This document shows positions 35,038 to 44,333 of a DNA stretch of 56,167 bases, one piece after another. Location of the stretch: positions 1-56,167 of the forward strand of contig NZ_JXYA01000043.1 of NCBI RefSeq assembly GCF_000967655.1. Direction: 5' to 3'. The stretch is from Pseudoalteromonas rubra (GTDB lineage: Bacteria > Pseudomonadota > Gammaproteobacteria > Enterobacterales > Alteromonadaceae). The notes under the pieces were generated by a model. The model ran no database searches and was not told the DNA's origin. It was given only the letters and a program-made list of their open reading frames with translations. Made by a program: the position numbers and the translations under genes. How positions within the stretch are numbered: the stretch's first letter is position 1; each line of letters begins with the position of its first letter.

Positions 35038-37158
35038 ATGAAACCCGGTTTGACTGTTTCTGCGTTAACGTTTGCCTTGCTACAGGCGTATTCAGCACAG
35101 GTTGCTGCTGACACAGCAGGTATCGACCAGATAGAAAAAATCACGGTTACATCAACCCGTACAGCCAAAGCCAATACCGATCTGGCACTGAGTGTGGGTC
35201 AGGTATCCGAACAAACCATTGCTGACGACAATGCGCAGCATATCTCCGAGTCATTGCAAACCATACCGGGGGTTTTGATCAATCAGCTATCGGGTGGACA
35301 AGGGCACAATGCCGCTGTGCGCATGCCGATTAACTTTGACGGCTACACCTTATATTTGCAGGATAATATCCCGCTGCAATCCGCGGCCTTTTATACCCAT
35401 AACGCGCTGTGGTGGACCACCAGTAATATTGGTTTGTCACGCCTCGAAGTGCTCCGTGGTGCGGGGACCAGCCTGCATGGCGCAGGCGCTGTTGCAGCCA
35501 CAGTCAACGTACTGTCAAAACCCGTCACAGCAGATAAGAATACGCTGGGTCTGACGCTGGGTGAGCACGGTTATTCACGGATAAATGGCAGTACCACCTG
35601 GCTGGATGATAACCAGGGTGGATTGCGCGTATCGGCGGCCTACCTGGATAACGACGGCTGGCGAGATCACAATGCCGTTGAGAAAGCCGAGCTGGATGTA
35701 CGCCACGAATATCAGTTGGACGACAAACAAAGCCTGACAACCTCACTGATCGCTTCATCCCTTGATCAGCAGATCCTGACAACACTCAGCATAGACCAAT
35801 TTGAGCTGGATCCCTCTCAGTCAGGCCTGCCCGACGAGGTGATCGCTTTAGATCCGCGCAGAACCACGGATTATATGCGACTCAGCACTGAATACTTGTA
35901 TGAAGACAAAGACCTGAGTGTGTCACTCATTCCTTATGCGAGGCATCGCACATTAGAGCACCTCGCTACTTGGCAGCCCAATTTCCCGATAGAAGAAACG
36001 GAAGTCACCACATTCGGCCTGCTGGCACTGGCCAGCTGGTCTCACCAAAACAGTGCTCAAACGACATTAGGCGTTGATCTGGAGCATACGTCCGGAGACA
36101 CCTATTCGTTTCAGCCCACTACCCGGATCACCACGGGGCGCGGAGCGGCGACTTACCCACAAGGGCATGTGTTCTACGACGACACCACCACCTTTAAAAG
36201 CGTGTCACCTTACATCCAGCATATCGGCTATTTTAGCGATGCACTCAGTTACACGCTGGGCGCACGGTTTGACCACAGTGAATACGAGTTCGACAATGCC
36301 TTGGTGAAATACAAAGACGACGGCTTTGGTAATCGCTCCATCGCCTCGCGTAAAGACACCTTTAGTCACCTCAGCCCTAAGCTGAGCCTGAACTATCTGC
36401 TGAATGCACACTCCAGCGTTTACGCACGCTTCGCCAACGCAATGCGATTGCCCACGGCACCTGAAATGTATCACCTGAAAAGTCGCCAGAGCAGCGCACA
36501 GCTTGGCAGCCTGAAAGAAGAAACGTCCGATACTTATGAGCTGGGCTACAAGGCCAACCTGGATGCGTTGTCGATTGAACTGGCTTACTATCTGATGGAT
36601 GTGGACGACGCCATTGTTACGGCATTCAGTGATCTGGGCGCCTCTTACCGGGTTAATGCTTCCAGTGTCAGACATAAAGGTTTTGAGCTTGGCCTGAATT
36701 ACCAGTTTAACCGCGCATTTTCTGCCGCGCTGGCATACAGCCAGTCTGACCATGAATTCCGTCATTACATTCGCGATGAGGGGCGGATTCACCGCGAGAC
36801 GGGCGAGTCGATGGAACAAGATTTGTCGGGTAACAGCCTGCACATGGCACCGGAATATGTTGCCAATTTCCGGCTCAACTACCGCAGTCAGGCCATTAAA
36901 GGGCTCAGGCTAACTGCGGAAGCCAAAAGCATCGGCGACTACTACCTGAGCGTTGAAAATACCGATAGTTACTCGGGTTATACGGTGTTTAACCTCAAGG
37001 CCAACTACCGGCTCAATAAGCGCGTAAAACTCCACGCCCGGATAGCCAACCTCACCGACAAAACCTATGCACTACAAAACGAGGAGCGCTTTGGCCGAAC
37101 CCGTATCCAACCGGGCATGCCGCGCACAGCGTATGTCGGGATTAGCTACAATTTTTAA
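35038..37158 (+). CDS. TonB-dependent outer-membrane receptor
   Basis: 706 residues: signal peptide (LTVSALTFALLQAYSAQVAA), a TonB-box-like stretch (EKITVTSTRTAK), a plug domain (SESLQTIPGVLINQLSGGQG; SRLEVLRGAGTSLHGAGAVAATVNVLSK) and a 22-strand-type barrel ending in AYVGISYNF with the terminal Phe required for outer-membrane insertion. AGAGG precedes the ATG. Such receptors import ferric siderophores, vitamin B12, copper or other scarce ligands; the ligand is not determinable. The upstream region has only a weak ATTATCATC patch, not a full Fur box. A hairpin at 37181 follows. Confidence 0.9.
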   Translation: MKPGLTVSALTFALLQAYSAQVAADTAGIDQIEKITVTSTRTAKANTDLALSVGQVSEQTIADDNAQHISESLQTIPGVLINQLSGGQGHNAAVRMPINFDGYTLYLQDNIPLQSAAFYTHNALWWTTSNIGLSRLEVLRGAGTSLHGAGAVAATVNVLSKPVTADKNTLGLTLGEHGYSRINGSTTWLDDNQGGLRVSAAYLDNDGWRDHNAVEKAELDVRHEYQLDDKQSLTTSLIASSLDQQILTTLSIDQFELDPSQSGLPDEVIALDPRRTTDYMRLSTEYLYEDKDLSVSLIPYARHRTLEHLATWQPNFPIEETEVTTFGLLALASWSHQNSAQTTLGVDLEHTSGDTYSFQPTTRITTGRGAATYPQGHVFYDDTTTFKSVSPYIQHIGYFSDALSYTLGARFDHSEYEFDNALVKYKDDGFGNRSIASRKDTFSHLSPKLSLNYLLNAHSSVYARFANAMRLPTAPEMYHLKSRQSSAQLGSLKEETSDTYELGYKANLDALSIELAYYLMDVDDAIVTAFSDLGASYRVNASSVRHKGFELGLNYQFNRAFSAALAYSQSDHEFRHYIRDEGRIHRETGESMEQDLSGNSLHMAPEYVANFRLNYRSQAIKGLRLTAEAKSIGDYYLSVENTDSYSGYTVFNLKANYRLNKRVKLHARIANLTDKTYALQNEERFGRTRIQPGMPRTAYVGISYNF

Positions 37159-37180
37159 CCATAGGTGCACCTTCCTTACT

Positions 37181-37211
37181 TAGGCCCAGATGCTACTTAT
37201 ATCTGGGCCTA
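37181..37211 (+). terminator. Hairpin after the TonB receptor
   Basis: Perfect 11-bp arms TAGGCCCAGAT and ATCTGGGCCTA with a 9-base loop. No strong T-run follows, so terminator strength is uncertain. Confidence 0.5.
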
Positions 37212-37370
37212 CGTAAATCTTGTTTAATCTGTTGGCACTTAACATCCGCTGTAGTACTTTAATCTTTGTGCATAAAACAAACTAACTGTGGCGATGTTTT
37301 AACCCTATCCACAACACTTACATTATCCCGTAGCTTTAGTGTTGTTTACTCAAACAGATACAGGTGTAAC

Positions 37371-38507
37371 ATGATGAAAAGTAAAAGGATTGTGCTTTTC
37401 CCGGTAGCAATTTTCGGTTTCATTGGCTTATCTTGCTCTGCTGAAACAATCAGCATTCTGGACACCAAATATAGAACGTCCACTTTTCAGGTTGGTGCCG
37501 GGCAACCAACAATCCTAGTGCATGATCTCAATTCAGATGACAATCCTGACTTAGTTTTTGCCAATACCGCAGATAACAATGTGATTGCGTACCTTGGCGA
37601 TGGCGCAGGAGGTATTCATAAAAGCGGGACGTTTGACGCAGGAGAAAACCCCTCCGGCATTACTGCGTCTGATTTAAATCGTGATGGTCATGCAGATTTA
37701 GTGATAGCCAACCACGAGACCTCTTATGTGACTATGCTGTATGGAAATGGCAAAGGCCGGTTTATGCCGGCACCTTACTCTCCAATAAACTTGAACGTAA
37801 AGCCCCACCCACATGTTGTTAAACTGGCCGACCTGAACGGTGATAGCAGAACAGATCTTATAGTCGACAGCCGCACTCATAAAGGGGTTCTGGTTTTAAA
37901 AGGTCTGGCAAATGGTAAGTTTCAAACACCGGGCAAAGTCGTGCGCACTGGCGGCGACCCATACAGGGGGTTTGCCATCAAGGATATCAATGGTGATGGT
38001 TATCCAGATCTGGTTACACCAAACCAAAACAACATAGGAATAGCCACTAACGCAGGGACAGATAATTTCGCTTTTTCTTTGCATACCTTGCCACAAGCTA
38101 TCTCTCCATTCGCCGTAGAGCTGGCAGACCTGAACGGGGATAACAAGCCAGACTTAATTGCTGCTAATAATGGTAATGCGGTAACCGTTTTTTTTGGTGA
38201 TGGAAAAGGTAATTTCAGCGTTGATACAAAGGCCACTATCCAGGCATCTTCGGGTGCAAAGCAAATTGTGACGGGTGACATTAACCATGATGGGATTGAA
38301 GATGCTTTAATCAGTAGCTGGTCTGGTGAATTACTCATTATTTACAGCAATCAAGGCAAGCTAAAGGGCACTCGCTTCAAGCACAGCAGTATCCAAAACC
38401 CCTGGGGGCTTGCACTGGCAGACCTTAATAAAGATGGCAAAAGTGATATTGTCATTGCAGACGGCACGAGTAACAAAGCGGTGATATACGTAAGTCAGCG
38501 GCTCTAG
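37371..38507 (+). CDS. Secreted FG-GAP/VCBS repeat protein
   Basis: 378 residues from the ATG pair at 37371/37374 (CAGGTGTAAC upstream). Signal peptide RIVLFPVAIFGFIGLSCSA, then about seven blade-like repeats with Asp-rich turns of the type DLNRDGHADLVIAN, DLNGDSRTDLIVD, DINGDGYPDLVTP, DLNGDNKPDLIAA, DINHDGIEDALIS and DLNKDGKSDIVIA. These are FG-GAP/VCBS calcium-binding repeats of a seven-blade propeller. The role may be in surface attachment or as a binding module of a larger complex. The ligand is unknown. Single gene. Asp turns bind Ca2+ in the family (established knowledge). Confidence 0.88.
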   Translation: MMKSKRIVLFPVAIFGFIGLSCSAETISILDTKYRTSTFQVGAGQPTILVHDLNSDDNPDLVFANTADNNVIAYLGDGAGGIHKSGTFDAGENPSGITASDLNRDGHADLVIANHETSYVTMLYGNGKGRFMPAPYSPINLNVKPHPHVVKLADLNGDSRTDLIVDSRTHKGVLVLKGLANGKFQTPGKVVRTGGDPYRGFAIKDINGDGYPDLVTPNQNNIGIATNAGTDNFAFSLHTLPQAISPFAVELADLNGDNKPDLIAANNGNAVTVFFGDGKGNFSVDTKATIQASSGAKQIVTGDINHDGIEDALISSWSGELLIIYSNQGKLKGTRFKHSSIQNPWGLALADLNKDGKSDIVIADGTSNKAVIYVSQRL

Positions 38508-38601
38508 TACGACGCTTAACCGTATCGAGCCGGTGAGCAAGCCCAATACTGGGCCACTTACCGAGCTCGCTTCGCAACTGTTACGATATCATTGAGCCAA
38601 A

Positions 38602-39066
38602 CTACCATAATTCCCTGATCAGGCTAATTTTGCCATCTTTAAAACCAAATACGGCCAGCATCGGCTCTTGCTGTTGCCAGCTGCCATCAGCCTGGTTAAC
38701 ACCATAGGCATACTCCACAGCGATGTGGCTTTTACCCGGGATCGTACGTAATACCCGGATCTCACGGCTGGTTGCACTATCGTAGCGGCCGCTTTCAAGG
38801 TTGCGTAAAAAAGCGCGTCGCCAGGCGGGCTTATCAAAATTAGCCTGATACTCAATATGCTCGTACTTAACCTCGTCGTGCATAAGGTTAATCAGGGCAT
38901 CAATATCCGCAGCGGTAGAGCCTTTATACGAGACCGTATCCAGCGCATCAAAATACTGGTTTACTTTGCTCAGCTGACAATCGGTTGTGCAGTCAGCTTT
39001 CGCCTGTGCTCCCAGTGAAAGCAAACCTAAAAAGGCGCTGGTCATTATTTTTCTTGTTGTTTTCAT
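38602..39066 (-). CDS. Exported SnoaL-like domain protein
   Basis: 154 residues from the ATG at 39066 (AGGAAGTGGA upstream; a longer in-frame extension is not supported). Signal peptide KTTRKIMTSAFLGLLSLGAQAKA, then a SnoaL/NTF2-like α+β cone: VNQYFDALDTV, INLMHDEVKYEHIEYQANF, RAFLRNLESGRY, IAVEYAYGVNQ and VFGFKDGKISLIREL. The SnoaL fold forms small-molecule pockets. An exported copy may be an isomerase-like or binding protein. Reaction unknown. Confidence 0.75.
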   Translation of the reverse strand: MKTTRKIMTSAFLGLLSLGAQAKADCTTDCQLSKVNQYFDALDTVSYKGSTAADIDALINLMHDEVKYEHIEYQANFDKPAWRRAFLRNLESGRYDSATSREIRVLRTIPGKSHIAVEYAYGVNQADGSWQQQEPMLAVFGFKDGKISLIRELW

Positions 39067-39126
39067 TCCACTTCCTTCATTTACCGAGGACATCATTCAT
39101 GTCTGGTTTACTTATTCAATCCAGAG

Positions 39127-39390
39127 CTAATCACCATTGTTCGATTGTTCATAGCCGTCAGTTATCGATGGCTCAGTGCCCTGCTGTTCACGGTATACTT
39201 GCTTAGCGACACGCAGTCCCGCCAGATATCCGATACTGGCACCACCAAGCCCAACTCCAAGCAACCAGACCAGAGCACTTTCAGTATCAGCCATACTTGC
39301 AAACAGGACCAAGTAATATACCGCTGCAGACAATAGCCCGATAACCAACGCAAAGATAAGCGGGAGCCGTTCAGCCCAAATAAACATCAT
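39127..39390 (-). CDS. Small two-to-three-helix membrane protein
   Basis: 87 residues: ERLPLIFALVIGLLSAAVYYLVLFA, then ALVWLLGVGLGGASIGYLAGLRVA, and a charged cytosolic tail (KQVYREQQGTEPSITDGYEQSNNGD). The glycine zipper GVGLGGASIGYLAG is notable. No family recognised. It is separated from the SnoaL-like gene by about 60 bp on the same strand, so both may be cotranscribed. Confidence 0.6.
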   Translation of the reverse strand: MMFIWAERLPLIFALVIGLLSAAVYYLVLFASMADTESALVWLLGVGLGGASIGYLAGLRVAKQVYREQQGTEPSITDGYEQSNNGD

Positions 39391-39752
39391 AATTTTTTGT
39401 TTTTCTTTTTTTGCATATGACTTTCCTGTGGCGGCTTACCATATCCACTACCGCAAATACCTTAGCATGCGAATACCTTACTTATCACCGAACCGACTGT
39501 TTCGGTTGTATTGAATTGTGACAGATTGGCAATCCTAATTGGATAGTTATTCGTTCTAACTATCTAAAAAATATGTAGTTGTAAGTTAACCAGTGAAATT
39601 TCTACTACATAAGCTATTCATCATTGCTTACATTTTTACTGGAGTTCGGTGAGGTTATATAAAGCTCTTTTGTTGGTGCCGTACTCAACAGTAATTTTTC
39701 AATTCACATCAAATCCAGAGCAAAGATAGCTTGATAACTTATATTAGTGAGC
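39391..39752. other. Gene-free AT-rich stretch with a small hairpin
   Basis: No convincing gene. A perfect 8-bp inverted repeat, GATAGTTA / TAACTATC, is at 39542-39564. No good promoter could be picked with confidence. Confidence 0.5.
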
Positions 39753-40451
39753 TTTCACCTTGCGCAAAGGCCGCGCTAAAGCACGACTTTGCACGATACA
39801 TCCATGAAAAGCGTTCGCAGCACGGGGACGCCGAGCCTGCGATGATTATTAATCGTCGTTCGCATGAGGTACTAGTGGAAATACTGATTGCTGCACAATC
39901 TAAATCCAGCTAAAACGGCTCATTTCACCTTGCGCAAAGGCCGCGCTAAAGCACGACTTTGCACGATACATCCATGAAAAGCGTTCGCAGCGCGGGGACG
40001 CCAAGTCTGCGATGATTATTAATCATCGGTCAGTTAAGGTACGAGTGGAAATACGTCCCTGTAGGGGGCTTCCGGCTTTTCATCCATGAAAAGCGTTCGC
40101 AGTGCGGGGACGCCGAGTCTGCGATGATTATTACTCATCGGTCGCATAAGGTACGAGTGGGCACACGTCCATGTGGAGGGCTCCCGGCTTTTCATCCATG
40201 AAAAGCGTTCGCAGTGCGGGGACGCCGAGTCTGCGATGATTATTAATCATCGGTCGCATGAGGTACGAGTGGAAATACGTCCATGTGGAGGGCTCCCGGC
40301 TCGGCGTCCATGCCTCGCGTTCACAATATTCGATGATAATTAATCATCGGTCGATTAAGGTACGAGTGGACATACGTCCCTGTAGGGGGCTCCCGGCTTT
40401 TCATCCATGAAAAGCGTTCGCAGCGCTGCGATGATTATTAATCATCGGTCG
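39753..40451. repeat. Six-copy ~112-bp tandem repeat block with an internal palindrome
   Basis: The core CATCCATGAAAAGCGTTCGC recurs at 39799, 39969, 40081, 40193 and 40402, with a diverged copy near 40303 (GCGTCCATGCCTCGCGTTC). Spacing is 170, then 112, 112, about 110 and 99 bp. Each unit also holds the near-perfect palindrome CGATGATTATTAATCATCG, a GGTACGAGTGGAAATACGTCC segment and GGGCTCCCGGCT. The first two units share an extra ~68 bp beginning TTTCACCTTGCGCAAAGG. The last unit runs into the stop codon of the diheme gene at 40442. No transposase and no convincing protein. Confidence 0.85.
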
Positions 40452-42106
40452 CTGCTCACCCAATCAAGTTGCATGTCCCATTGGTGTTGGTTTTCCTTTT
40501 TTAACGGGGCCTGGGAGTCGTCTACTTGTTGCAGTACGTTGCTTGCTTCAACCAGCGTTGCGTCGCGGCCGAACAGGTAGCTTTGCTCTTCCACTATGGT
40601 TTTGTAGGCTTTGTTGAGTGCCAGTGCACGCTCTTTTGACGGGGTGATCAGCTCGTACAGGCTATCTGCCGACTCAACTTTTTCTTTGTCTACCGTGCCG
40701 TCTGCTTTAAACCACTTTTGCAGCATTTCACGGTTCTGGCGGAACTCGTCGCCACCGCCAACACGGTTCATATAAGTCAGGAACTCGCCAAGTGTTTCAC
40801 CTTTGTTGGGCACATCTTTCATTTCTTTGAGGTTGATATAACCCCAGCCGCGCGCGCCTTCTACTTTGCGGGCAAATGAGAAGGTCTGGTCGTAAGTTGA
40901 GCCTATGGTTTTGTGGCAGCCATTACAAAATGCCAGCTCCTGCTTATGCTGTGGTCTCAGGTTACCTTGCTTGTCTTCAATGTAACCATTAATGGTCCAG
41001 CCAAAAGTGTTGTTGATACCCTGATCGCCCAGATACAGGGTTTGTGGCAGGTTTCCGAATTCTTTTTCTTTTTCTTCGCGATGATATGAAGAGTTCAGTG
41101 ACTGGCGGGTCTTAAATCTGTGCTTTTTCATGTAACGCACTTCTTTCATGCGCGGTGCGTTATAAATGCCACCATGTTCGTCCACACCAATGTAACGTAC
41201 GGTATGCAGGAACTCGGTTTCCTGAGGGTAGAGCATATGCGCCAGCGCATCGGTGGCATCCCCTACATAATGTGATTGCCTGCTTACCTCGCTGATTTTT
41301 GTGAGTTGATTGTCGCCGTTTAAATCCTGGCCAATGCGCTGCTCAGAAATTGTAGGAGTAGAGATCTTATCTAAGCCTTTTAACGTCAGCTCAACCAGAC
41401 TCAGGTTTGCCAGATACACGTCCTGATTGTACACACCCCCTTTTGAGCGAAACGCTTCGGGCAAACGGATCATCACATCGCCCGTAGAGCCGTTAGTGGG
41501 CCAAAACGTCGACGGGAAGGGCTTGTAGTTAAACGCCACCCAGCCGCTGCCATCTTTGGCAAAGCCCATTTCATCAAAGGCTTTTTCCGGATAGGCCAGG
41601 TTTTCCAGCGGCGTTATTTCACCGCGCCATTGCTTATCTTGTTTCAGCTTTTCGATAAACGGGGTGTAATTATCCTGATTGATCCAGTCTATGATCTCTT
41701 TGTCTGGCATACCCGCAATCAAATCTGTCCTGTCAACAAAGAGGTTTTTCCAGTGGTTTTTCAGGCCCAGATCAGAGAATTCATACACGCCCTGCAAGTT
41801 GCCATCGCGCATCGCATTCGGTCTTTCTGGCTCTTGCTGATAAGACTGATGACAGGCATAACAAGGGTTATTTACACCATCGGTTTTGGTGTAACACTGG
41901 GGCGGGATAACCGACTCTGGGTTATAGACCTCATCGTGCTCCATGTAAGCGGTTGCCGGAATGTCATCACCGGGTTTGTAAGGAGCAGCTTTATGTGCTG
42001 ACGGCGAGGCGATTAGTTCGGCAGCTTGATTATGATGTTGTGATTCTTCGCAGCCGGTCAGTGCCAGGCCAGTGAGTACCGCCAGGCCGATTACTTGGTA
42101 TTTCAT
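40442..42106 (-). CDS. Diheme cytochrome c-like lipoprotein
   Basis: About 554 residues from the ATG at 42106 (MKYQVIGLAVLTGLALTGCEES, lipobox L-T-G-C; a longer start at 42157 lacks a signal sequence). Two heme c motifs are clear: C-Y-A-C-H (in NNPCYACHQSYQQ) and C-N-G-C-H (in AFCNGCHKTIGST). The N-terminal region also has PPQCYTKTDG, a possible third Cys. It lies in an operon 65 bp after the PhoX-like lipoprotein gene. Periplasmic or outer-membrane electron transfer is likely. The final codons (WVSSDR, then stop) are partly supplied by the tandem repeat, so the C-terminus may have been remodelled. Specific role unknown. Confidence 0.75.
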   Translation of the reverse strand: MKYQVIGLAVLTGLALTGCEESQHHNQAAELIASPSAHKAAPYKPGDDIPATAYMEHDEVYNPESVIPPQCYTKTDGVNNPCYACHQSYQQEPERPNAMRDGNLQGVYEFSDLGLKNHWKNLFVDRTDLIAGMPDKEIIDWINQDNYTPFIEKLKQDKQWRGEITPLENLAYPEKAFDEMGFAKDGSGWVAFNYKPFPSTFWPTNGSTGDVMIRLPEAFRSKGGVYNQDVYLANLSLVELTLKGLDKISTPTISEQRIGQDLNGDNQLTKISEVSRQSHYVGDATDALAHMLYPQETEFLHTVRYIGVDEHGGIYNAPRMKEVRYMKKHRFKTRQSLNSSYHREEKEKEFGNLPQTLYLGDQGINNTFGWTINGYIEDKQGNLRPQHKQELAFCNGCHKTIGSTYDQTFSFARKVEGARGWGYINLKEMKDVPNKGETLGEFLTYMNRVGGGDEFRQNREMLQKWFKADGTVDKEKVESADSLYELITPSKERALALNKAYKTIVEEQSYLFGRDATLVEASNVLQQVDDSQAPLKKENQHQWDMQLDWVSSDR

Positions 42107-42171
42107 TTTTATGACGCCCATTTTTGGATAAAAAAATGCGGTGCCACGAACGGGCACCGCGAGTCTTACAG

Positions 42172-44076
42172 TTACTTAGCGTTAGGATCGTACAACCACA
42201 GGGTGTTGTTTTCCTGGATACCGTCTTCACCAATGATGATGCGGCCGTCCTGCATAACAATCACGTTATCAGGCTGAGACAACTGATTGACATCACACTC
42301 CTCTGCGCCAGTCATGCTGGAGCGGAATGTCCCCCCCATCACCACAGGCTCAATGCGAGTCAGGTTATAGTTGTTATCGATGTGCGCGCGGTAAACACCA
42401 CCACAGTCAAGAACACGTGCCGACAACCGGATATCACCCTCATCACCGATCATAGTGTCGTCAATGTCAGCAACACCGATATACATATAAGCCTGCTCAA
42501 CCACTTCGCCCGGCACTCTGTCCTGACCAGTTACGGCTTCGACTACGCGGTCGTAGTTGATGCTGATCCCTTCCAGCTTGCGCCACTCAGCCGTTGCACC
42601 TAATTGCTTGGCCGCCTGGCGAGACTCAAGGAATGCAGCACGGTTATCCATTGGCTTACCCGCCGTAACCAGGCCACCACCCTCGGCAAGCGTTGGGTAG
42701 GTTGCTTTACCTGTTGCCCAGGCTTTTACGTCAGCCACAGACAGGTAACTTGTTTGACCTTGAACAAAGTCTGCAGTGCTGATTTCATCGTACTCGGCAA
42801 TCCAGGCTTCAATTTCGGCATTGGTGCCCGATGCAATTTCAACCCAGGTCACATCAAAGCCAGTCACAGCCGGATCGTTCAGGCCTTTGTCCTGAGTCAG
42901 CTTCGCCCCATAAAGCGTACCTGAGCTTAGGTCTTTAGGTTGATCCGCAATGAACTTAAACAGTACACCTCCAGTATCATCCTGAGAGGAGTAAACAGTG
43001 CGCTCATCTGGCATGACTACGGAGTTTTCGTGCTCGTAACGACCAATAGTGAAGTGCTTCACAACATCTGGCGTATCAGAAAGCGGATTTTGCACCTCTG
43101 CAATATAACCGTAGCGGTAAGGGTTAGGGAACTCAGGTGCAACCAGCTCTTTCATTCTTTCTATCTTCACAAAGGCCGGATCATTCCAACTAGCATGTTG
43201 AGTGGTGTCAACGTCAGACCTTACAATCCACTCTTCAGACGTCAGTGGCGTGCCCCAGGGAGATACAGATCCAAAACAGTTCGCAGCGGTGCCTTTAACG
43301 GCATCAAAATCGAGCATCATAGCTTCTTCAATTTTCCACTTACCCGTGTCGCTCTTGCTCATTTTAAGGCGGCTCATACCACCCGGGTATGCTTCCCAGT
43401 TAGTAAATAAATAACCTGTATTTTCATCGTCAGCACTTGGGATAAAACCATTGAAGTCCGGGTTATCATTTTCAAGGATTTTATCACCTGAAGTGATGCC
43501 GTAGTGCACACCTAAGCCATCAGCCAGGCCTTTCTCACCCAAATCCGCATACACATCACCGGTCTGACCCAGGATCTGGTATTCACCAATCGCAGTCACA
43601 ACTGTTTGTCTCTCAAGCTCTGTCACTGGAACCGGTGAGCTCACAATATTGCGTGGCAACTCGTTGAAGTTAACACCGGTTAGTACACCCACAGTACCGC
43701 CGTCATAAGGGCGCTGATTACCATCTACCAATGTATTCGCATCGCTTGGGTGCTGTACATTGAAGAACAGGTCGCCTTGCTCGCTCAGGAACAAACCTGT
43801 GACCTCAGCACCTGCTGGCACAGTGGCGATACGGATCAGGCCTGAACCACCGTTTTGACCATCTTTACCGGCAACACCGTCAACACCATTTGTACCATTT
43901 GTACCATTAGTACCATTAGTACCGTTCGTGCCATTTGTGCCACTATTACCTTGTTCTCCCTGAACACCTTGCTCACCCTGAACACCCTGAGGGCCTTGTT
44001 TACCATCATCACCATCACAGGCGGTTAATGCCACTGTGACGGCAGCGGCGATCAACGAATATGCTATGCGCTTCAT
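42172..44076 (-). CDS. PhoX-like lipoprotein with collagen-like N-terminal repeats
   Basis: 634 residues. Lipobox L-T-A-C (Cys20), then a collagen-like Gly-x-y tract over residues ~22-80, including six consecutive GTN triplets and GVQGEQ repeats. The remaining ~550 residues match the PhoX/DUF839 family: YLFTNWEAYPGG, NCFGSVSPWGTPLTSEEW, the IGRYEHENSVV motif and VYSSQDDTGGVLFKFIAD. PhoX enzymes are Ca/Fe-dependent phosphatases, and distant family members may have other roles. Divergence is high enough that phosphatase activity is a hypothesis. Followed by a diheme lipoprotein gene, probably one transcript. Confidence 0.8.
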   Translation of the reverse strand: MKRIAYSLIAAAVTVALTACDGDDGKQGPQGVQGEQGVQGEQGNSGTNGTNGTNGTNGTNGTNGVDGVAGKDGQNGGSGLIRIATVPAGAEVTGLFLSEQGDLFFNVQHPSDANTLVDGNQRPYDGGTVGVLTGVNFNELPRNIVSSPVPVTELERQTVVTAIGEYQILGQTGDVYADLGEKGLADGLGVHYGITSGDKILENDNPDFNGFIPSADDENTGYLFTNWEAYPGGMSRLKMSKSDTGKWKIEEAMMLDFDAVKGTAANCFGSVSPWGTPLTSEEWIVRSDVDTTQHASWNDPAFVKIERMKELVAPEFPNPYRYGYIAEVQNPLSDTPDVVKHFTIGRYEHENSVVMPDERTVYSSQDDTGGVLFKFIADQPKDLSSGTLYGAKLTQDKGLNDPAVTGFDVTWVEIASGTNAEIEAWIAEYDEISTADFVQGQTSYLSVADVKAWATGKATYPTLAEGGGLVTAGKPMDNRAAFLESRQAAKQLGATAEWRKLEGISINYDRVVEAVTGQDRVPGEVVEQAYMYIGVADIDDTMIGDEGDIRLSARVLDCGGVYRAHIDNNYNLTRIEPVVMGGTFRSSMTGAEECDVNQLSQPDNVIVMQDGRIIIGEDGIQENNTLWLYDPNAK

Positions 44077-44314
44077 TAGTTACTCCGAGTTAGTTGCTAC
44101 AATTGCTACAGTTATTGTTATCAAGCGCACAACAGGTTGGGATGAACCGGTTACAGATACATTGCTTAAACATTAAATTTTTCAGTCAGTTATAAGTCAG
44201 ATACAAGACCCCCCAGATAAATCGGTAGCTACATTCTGTGTAAAGGGGGTTTACAGAACACACAGTGGTAAAAACAGATATAATGGTCAGAGTATTAGCA
44301 CGCACTATTTACAG

Positions 44315-44333
44315 AGATCATGAATTTACCAAC
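44315..44333 (-). repeat. Degenerate GTTGGTAAAT-N4-GATCT motif copy over a start codon
   Basis: Minus-strand reading GTTGGTAAATTCATGATCT has two changes from the consensus. It covers the ATG of the 44320 gene. Weaker than the neighbouring copies. Confidence 0.4.

Noticed and set aside
39731..39913. 60-residue protein within the 112-bp repeats
   Set aside because: Sequence is repeat DNA, interrupted in the other copies and without a ribosome site.
43396..43417. Another copy of the array motif (GTTAGTAAATAAATAACCT)
   Set aside because: Lacks the GATC block, and the FTN coding of the PhoX-like protein explains the first half.
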